Of a DNA stretch of 10,674 nucleotides, positions 6,871-10,674 are shown one piece after another. Source of the stretch: Eubacteriales bacterium (GTDB taxonomy: Bacteria; Bacillota; Clostridia; Christensenellales; SZUA-584); contig JAQTSP010000067.1 in the NCBI GenBank assembly GCA_028711205.1, forward strand, positions 1 through 10,674. Reading direction: 5' to 3'. Numbering within the stretch: the stretch's first letter is position 1; each line of letters starts with the position of its first letter. The position numbers and the translations under genes are program-made. The notes under the pieces were generated by a model. It ran no database searches, was not told where the DNA came from, and saw only the letters and a program-made list of their open reading frames with translations.

Positions 6871-7113
6871 TACCGCATCGTTTTTGAGGCAGGCATGTTC
6901 GTGGTTCCCGTGGATTTGTATGCGCATGCGTGAGCCACTGATTTCAAGGGAAATATGATTGAGTATTGGCCACTACTAAAATAATGACAGGGGGAGTTCA
7001 TTCTTACTGTAAAAAAGCTTGTTGACGGATTGCAAGCTTATTCCATCGCGTAGTTGTCAACTTTTATTTGCGGTTTTAAATTTAAATTTTATATAAAAAG
7101 GAGAACGGATAAA
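6871..7113 (+). other. Spacer between importer and metabolic genes; no gene seen
   Basis: This 243-base stretch holds no credible gene. It contains an 8-bp palindrome CGCATGCG (6923-6930), an inverted repeat AAGCTTG/CAAGCTT (7015-7021 and 7033-7039, 7 bp with an 11-base loop), and a palindrome TTTAAATTTAAA (7075-7086). A weak promoter is possible: TTGTCA (7054-7059), 17 bases, then TAAATT (7077-7082). No good terminator follows the permease, so readthrough from the importer genes is likely. Confidence 0.4.
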
Positions 7114-7935
7114 GTGAAATATACGGCTGAGGCTCTTGCCGATAAAGCAAGGGAAGCAAGAAGAATATGCATGCAGATGTCTTATATAGCAGGCTCTGAA
7201 GGCGCGCATATTGGCCCTGCCTTGTCAATTATGGATATAACAACGGTTTTATATTTTGATGTAATGAATTATAAGGTTGATGACCGCTATTGGAGCGAAA
7301 GAGATAGATTTATACTTAGTAAAGGGCATGCATGTCTTGGACAATATGCACCTTTGGTTTTATGCGGCTTTATATCAGAAGAAGAAAGCAAGACATTCAA
7401 CCGTACGCATACCCGACTGGCGGGGCATCCCAGTGGTATTGGTGTTCCCGGCATAGAGCACCCGTCCGGTTCGCTGGGACATGGGTTAGCTGTTGGCTGT
7501 GGAATAGCATTGGCGGGGAAAATGGATCGAAAAGATTATAATACATATGTCTTGATAGGCGATGGGGAGGCCAATGAGGGAAGCATATGGGAATCGGTTA
7601 TGTTTGCCAAGCAGCATAAGCTGGACAATTTAGTAGCGATTGTCGATGTCAATAACCTTCAATACGGAGGGAAGACGGCTGATTTGATGGATATGAGTCC
7701 GATGAAGGAAAAATGGGAAGCATTTGGTTGGAATGTAATAACAACGAATGGTAATGATGTGGCTGAATTGCAGATTGCATTGGATAAATCAAACAAAAAG
7801 AGGGATGTTCCTACCTGCGTTATTGCAAACACCGTTAAGGGCTTTGGGTTATCCTTTATTGCTAATAATAATGATTGGCACCATTGCAAAGTAACGAAAG
7901 AGATTTTGGAGAGAGCCCTGGACGAGTTAAAATAA
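7114..7935 (+). CDS. Transketolase, N-terminal (thiamine diphosphate-binding) subunit
   Basis: This 273-residue protein matches the first third of ordinary transketolase and needs the next gene product to make an active enzyme, which moves two-carbon ketol units from a ketose to an aldose acceptor. Visible features are GSEGAHIGPALS near residues 28-39, SKGH (69-72), GHPS (104-107), GSLGHGLAVGCG, and the thiamine diphosphate/Mg motif GDGEANEGSIWE (149-160) ending in Asn-Asn (180-181). I chose the GTG at 7114 because AAGGAG (7098-7103) lies 10 bases upstream and the family starts here; the frame stays open to a TTG at 7054 that lacks a ribosome binding site. Split transketolases are common in clostridia and archaea, and extra copies inside sugar clusters often have a dedicated substrate. 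The stop overlaps a TAATG, but the partner's likely start is 12 bases later. Confidence 0.93.
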   Translation: MKYTAEALADKAREARRICMQMSYIAGSEGAHIGPALSIMDITTVLYFDVMNYKVDDRYWSERDRFILSKGHACLGQYAPLVLCGFISEEESKTFNRTHTRLAGHPSGIGVPGIEHPSGSLGHGLAVGCGIALAGKMDRKDYNTYVLIGDGEANEGSIWESVMFAKQHKLDNLVAIVDVNNLQYGGKTADLMDMSPMKEKWEAFGWNVITTNGNDVAELQIALDKSNKKRDVPTCVIANTVKGFGLSFIANNNDWHHCKVTKEILERALDELK

Positions 7936-7946
7936 TGGAGGTTAAT

Positions 7947-8912
7947 ATGTTTAAAATTAATGCTGAGAATACTCAGTCTTGGAATATTCAATTCCGACCA
8001 ATGTTTGGAGAATTAGTAAGGAACTTGGTCAAGGAACGAAATGACGTCATACTGGTCGTCGCAGACTCTGGACGTGCCTGCAGATGTGATGGATTTGAAG
8101 AATGCCCAAATCAGTTTATTGACTGCGGTATCGCAGAGCAGAACATGGTCGGCGTAGCAGCCGGTCTTGCCCACTGCGGCAAAAAACCGATCACTTTTGG
8201 TTTTGCCCCATTTGCCAGTGAGCGCGGCTTTGAACAGATTCGAATTGATGTCGCATACAGCAATCTGAACGTTATCATTGTCGGCAGCGAAGGCGGTGTC
8301 GGTATGGGTACGCAGGGAGTAACCCATTTCGGATGGGAAGATGTGGCGGTCATGCGCTCTTTGCCCAACATGACCGTGTTATGTCCTGCGGATCATGCAG
8401 AACTCATTAAATGTTTGGAAGCGTCCCTGAACCTTAATGGCCCTGTTTATATACGTATGAATGGCGGTATACCCAAACCTGTTTACCGGGAAGATTATGA
8501 TTTTAAAGTGGGTAAAGGTATTTTGCATAAGAAGGGGAAGGATATTAATATTATTGCCACGGGTCCGCTTGTTTCCAAGGCACTGGAAGCAGCCGATATT
8601 TTGGATGCAGAGGGGATTTTTGCTGGTGTTGTGGATATGCACACCATTAAGCCGCTGGACGAAAAGTTGATTTTTGAATTGGCTGGCGAAGCCCGGCTGA
8701 TGCTGACTATCGAAGAACATTCGGTTGTTAACGGCCTGGGAACAGCGGTTGCCGACGTTTTGTCTACGAGCGGTTCTGGCTGCAGACTGATAAAGATGGG
8801 GTTTCCGGATCAGTATCCGCATACTGTTTCACCGTATGACGTTATGATGAGTGACTATGGTCTCACAGCAGAAAATTTGGTTGTAACAATTAAGGAAGGC
8901 CTCGGCAGGTAA
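7947..8912 (+). CDS. Transketolase, C-terminal (pyrimidine-binding) subunit
   Basis: This 321-residue protein is the second half of a split transketolase, carrying the pyrimidine-binding domain and the C-terminal domain. The cofactor-activating glutamate lies in CGIAEQNMVG (Glu64), and further hallmarks are ITFGFAPFASERGFEQIR, GSEGGVGMGTQGVTHFGWED, PNMTVLCPAD and GPVYIRM. The C-terminal domain includes the MLTIEEHSVVNGLG segment. GGAGG (7937-7941) lies 5 bases before the ATG at 7947. An in-frame ATG at 7935, overlapping the previous stop as TAATG, would add four residues but has no ribosome binding site. It lies directly after the N-terminal subunit, so the two are co-translated and presumably form a heterotetramer. 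The FGGY kinase, PfkB kinase and isomerase nearby suggest a ketose or ketose phosphate made by these enzymes is its substrate, which is inference. Confidence 0.93.
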   Translation: MFKINAENTQSWNIQFRPMFGELVRNLVKERNDVILVVADSGRACRCDGFEECPNQFIDCGIAEQNMVGVAAGLAHCGKKPITFGFAPFASERGFEQIRIDVAYSNLNVIIVGSEGGVGMGTQGVTHFGWEDVAVMRSLPNMTVLCPADHAELIKCLEASLNLNGPVYIRMNGGIPKPVYREDYDFKVGKGILHKKGKDINIIATGPLVSKALEAADILDAEGIFAGVVDMHTIKPLDEKLIFELAGEARLMLTIEEHSVVNGLGTAVADVLSTSGSGCRLIKMGFPDQYPHTVSPYDVMMSDYGLTAENLVVTIKEGLGR

Positions 8913-9031
8913 CCGAATCACATAGGTTTATAGTATATTTATATTTTGAAGTGCCTGATTTTCCAAGACCAGCCTGATGCCATTAAAGTTCAAATGCGAG
9001 GGAATAACTATATACGAAGGTGTTATTGACA

Positions 9032-9970
9032 ATGAAATTTGACATTATGACAATTGGAGTTCCAATGGTTGAATTTGTTAAGAAACAAATAGATAGCCCT
9101 CTTTCAGAATATGGTGAGTTTATGGGGCCGTTTGCAGCAGGCGATCCTGGTATTACTTTGAATGCTTGTACAACTTTGGGATATAAAGGCTGTTATGTCG
9201 GCGTTGCGGGCAAAGATGCCTTTGCGGAATGCTTCATGCAGAGGATGAAAAAAAGCGGTATAGACACTTCGCATATCCGTATTGACGAAAATTGTGCAAC
9301 CGGCATTTCTATGCTGACAAATTTCAGCGATGGCAGCCGCAAATTTTTGTTTACGCTCCCGACTTCTGCGGCCAGCAAGCTGGGGCCGTCTGATTTGGAT
9401 GACGAACTGATAAAACAAGTGAAATGGATTCACCTGTCAGGTTTTGCTATTTCCATTAGTGATTCGATTGTTGAGCTGCATAGACAGCTGGTAAAAAAGA
9501 TATACAAGGATGTCTTGGTCAGCTTTGATCCAAATTATCGTAAGGATGTTATCGGTATTGAAAAATATAAAAAAATATGTGCACCGGTTTTTGAAAGATG
9601 CAATCTTTTTCTGCCGAGTTATGGTGAAGCGGGGCTGTATTGTCCAGAGGCATCTGACGAGCTTGATGCCTGTCGAAGAATTGCAGCCACCGGCAAACTG
9701 GTCGCGCTGAAAGATGGAACGAACGGCTGTTATGCTTTCTGCAATGGCAAGGAGAAGCACATCCCCAGCTTTCCTGCTGTTGAGGTAGACCCCACTGGCG
9801 CGGGAGATACTTTCGGAGGCGCGCTGATAGCAGCGTTGATGGATGGCAAAGATTTTTTTGAAGCTGCGCGTTATGGCGCTGCGGCAGGTTCGATTGCTGT
9901 CAGCAGGGTCGGATTATTGGATATTGCGCCGACAAGGACGGATATACAAACCGTTTTAGATGGCATATAA
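9032..9970 (+). CDS. PfkB-family sugar kinase
   Basis: This 312-residue ribokinase-fold kinase transfers phosphate from ATP to a sugar hydroxyl. Visible parts are the N-terminal sugar-binding region GDPGITLNACTTLG (37-50), GVAGKDAFAE, the SFDPNYR segment, LPSYGEAGL in place of the usual PNxxE, and the ATP-site signature DPTGAGDTFGGA (253-264) with the catalytic base Asp259. It looks nearest to 2-keto-3-deoxygluconate kinases and unassigned sugar kinases rather than true ribokinase. The ATG at 9032 has GAAGG (9016-9020) 11 bases upstream; an in-frame GTG at 9020 overlaps that site and is unlikely. The gene is 119 bases after the transketolase genes and 65 before the isomerase gene. With the FGGY kinase it gives the cluster two unrelated sugar kinases, suggesting two phosphorylation steps or two substrates. 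The substrate is not identifiable from sequence. Confidence 0.9.
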   Translation: MKFDIMTIGVPMVEFVKKQIDSPLSEYGEFMGPFAAGDPGITLNACTTLGYKGCYVGVAGKDAFAECFMQRMKKSGIDTSHIRIDENCATGISMLTNFSDGSRKFLFTLPTSAASKLGPSDLDDELIKQVKWIHLSGFAISISDSIVELHRQLVKKIYKDVLVSFDPNYRKDVIGIEKYKKICAPVFERCNLFLPSYGEAGLYCPEASDELDACRRIAATGKLVALKDGTNGCYAFCNGKEKHIPSFPAVEVDPTGAGDTFGGALIAALMDGKDFFEAARYGAAAGSIAVSRVGLLDIAPTRTDIQTVLDGI

Positions 9971-10035
9971 AAACGGAACATGTACGCAATGAGTATGTTT
10001 GTGACTTGAAGAAGTTTGATGTATGAGGTATTAAT

Positions 10036-10473
10036 GTGAAATTAGCAGTAGGCTGTGACCCGAATGCGGCCGCATGTAAAAAAAATATAATAAAAACATG
10101 TTTAATGCTTGGCCATGATGTTATCGATATGGGAAGCAAGGACCCAATTTACGCAAATACAGCATTTCGGGTCGCGGAATATGTTGTGGCTGGGTGCGCA
10201 GATCGCGGGATACTTATATGCGGAACAGGTATAGGAATGAGTATCGCTGCCAACAAAGTACAAGGCGCATACGCGGCTCTAATCTCGGATATATATTCTG
10301 CTGTCAGAGCCTGCAAAAGCAATAACGCAAATATCGCATGCTTCGGTGCCTTTACGATAGGAGAAAAACTCGTGTCAGAACTGGTAAAAGTCTGGCTGGA
10401 TGCCCGGTACGTAAGCGGCACGTCTTCAGAGGCCAAATTTCAGTGTATTAAGGATTACGAAGCTGCAAAGTAA
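10036..10473 (+). CDS. RpiB/LacAB-family sugar isomerase with an atypical active site
   Basis: This 145-residue cytosolic protein is of normal length for the family, whose members interconvert aldoses and ketoses, usually phosphorylated. The core motif ICGTGIGMSIAANK is intact, with the catalytic-type cysteine at residue 62 and the glycine-rich anion loop. Other usual residues are missing: the DH at the first strand is Asp8-Pro9, the histidine of E. coli RpiB's RQHND is Ser95 (CKSNNAN), and the phosphate-binding GRHQQR is SGTSSEA (127-133). LacB also lacks several of these and works with LacA, so loss alone does not mean inactivity. The pattern argues against a standard ribose-5-phosphate isomerase; a specialised tetrose, branched-sugar or unphosphorylated-sugar isomerase is possible. 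The start is the GTG at 10036, with GAGG (10025-10028) 7 bases upstream. An ATG at 10034 in another frame reads ATG-TGA. It is the last gene of the plus-strand operon. Confidence 0.88.
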   Translation: MKLAVGCDPNAAACKKNIIKTCLMLGHDVIDMGSKDPIYANTAFRVAEYVVAGCADRGILICGTGIGMSIAANKVQGAYAALISDIYSAVRACKSNNANIACFGAFTIGEKLVSELVKVWLDARYVSGTSSEAKFQCIKDYEAAK

Positions 10474-10485
10474 AGAAGGCAGTTA

Positions 10486-10674
10486 TTATGTCGGGAGGCA
10501 TCGGCATATATAAAAAGCAATGCCGCCCGGGGATTTTGTAGCAAATATCAACACGGCCAACCAATATGGCCGGCAAACAGCTAGGATTTCTGACATAATA
10601 ACCTGATTAATTTTCGGTGAACCCTTAGGGGATATATTTACCAGCATTGAAAGTGGATCTAAAATCGGGCAGAT
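10486..10674 (-). CDS. Minus-strand open frame running off the window; tail or remnant of an unidentified protein
   Basis: On the minus strand a frame stays open from the window edge for 62 residues to TAA TAA (10488-10483). The segment KINQVIMSEILAVCRPYW followed by LAVLIFA looks protein-like. From memory it resembles a conserved stretch ending AGCRPEY-x-PVLIAA found in proteins associated with the UGSC family, but this is recall and not a search. The frame ends soon after that segment, where the recalled family would continue, so it may be a frameshifted remnant. The three plus-strand frames here are stop-rich. It would be convergent with the isomerase gene, and the possible terminator hairpin lies within its last codons. 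Function unknown. Confidence 0.3.
   Translation of the reverse strand: MCPILDPLSMLVNISPKGSPKINQVIMSEILAVCRPYWLAVLIFATKSPGGIAFYICRCLPT
10492..10529 (+). terminator. Hairpin after the isomerase gene, possible operon terminator
   Basis: CGGGAGGCAT (10492-10501) pairs with ATGCCGCCCG (10520-10529) in 9 of 10 positions, with an 18-base loop, starting 18 bases after the isomerase stop. It is followed by GGGATTTTG, so only a short T run is present. It is GC-rich and well placed to end the plus-strand operon, but the large loop and weak T tract keep this uncertain. A second 6-bp hairpin CGGCCA/TGGCCG (10554-10559 and 10567-10572) lies downstream. Confidence 0.4.

Noticed and set aside
6537..7001. 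Long minus-strand open frame opposite the permease 3' end
   Set aside because: It is a shadow of the permease reading frame with no ribosome binding site or family-like sequence.
7005..7053. Small peptide frame VKKLVDGLQAYSIA before the transketolase genes
   Set aside because: It has no valid start codon in position (GTA at the likely start) and cannot be supported as a gene.
7054..7113. Longer transketolase N-subunit starting from TTG at 7054
   Set aside because: The extra 20 residues are basic and unlike the family, the TTG has no ribosome binding site, and the GTG at 7114 has an ideal one.
1..10674. CRISPR arrays, tRNA or rRNA genes, transposases, integrases
   Set aside because: I saw no spaced direct repeats, RNA-gene signatures or mobile-element proteins; the island idea rests only on the broken gene and composition change.

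Overview
This window looks like an accessory carbohydrate-use island in a low-to-medium GC, Gram-positive-type anaerobe, probably clostridial. The reasons are strong purine-rich ribosome binding sites (AAGGAG type), frequent GTG starts, TTGACA/TATAAT promoters, a lipoprotein-anchored binding protein and a transketolase split over two genes. The species cannot be named from the sequence.

Left edge (1-336): the GC-rich 3' end of phosphoglycerate kinase, then an excellent ribosome binding site and the first codons of a second gene that breaks off after about 7-10 codons. It runs into the tail of an oppositely oriented regulator. The first 60 bases are 39/60 G+C, while a typical stretch of island coding sequence (7681-7740) is 22/60. 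This is best read as an island boundary in a host glycolytic operon, with assembly chimerism as the alternative.

Minus-strand block (313-2818): an FGGY-family sugar kinase followed by an RpiR-family (HTH plus SIS) regulator, probably one transcript. A 414-base AT-rich divergent control region (2819-3232) follows. It has a perfect TTGACA-N17-TATAAT promoter facing right, a good TTGACA-N17-TATGTT promoter facing left, a 20-bp perfect palindrome over the expected rightward transcription start, and a separated 9-bp inverted repeat.

Plus-strand block (3233-10473): lipoprotein sugar-binding protein, double-domain ABC ATPase, membrane permease (a complete RbsB/RbsA/RbsC-type importer), transketolase N-terminal subunit, transketolase C-terminal subunit, PfkB-family kinase and an RpiB/LacAB-family isomerase. 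Two hairpins lie between the binding-protein gene and the ATPase gene and probably set their relative expression.

Working together (inference): an RpiR regulator senses a phosphosugar; the ABC importer brings in a pentose-like or other small sugar; an isomerase and one or both kinases turn it into a ketose or ketose phosphate; the split transketolase moves a two-carbon unit to make pentose-phosphate-pathway and glycolytic intermediates. The gene set recalls D-apiose degradation (FGGY apulose kinase plus two-subunit apulose-4-phosphate transketolase) and the sulfoquinovose sulfo-transketolase route (split transketolase plus RpiB-like isomerase), but matches neither fully. The RpiB-like protein keeps the catalytic cysteine but lacks the usual histidine and arginine/histidine residues, so its substrate is probably not ribose 5-phosphate.

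Right edge (10474-10674): a hairpin after the last plus-strand gene, and a 62-codon minus-strand open frame running off the window that may be the tail or remnant of another gene.
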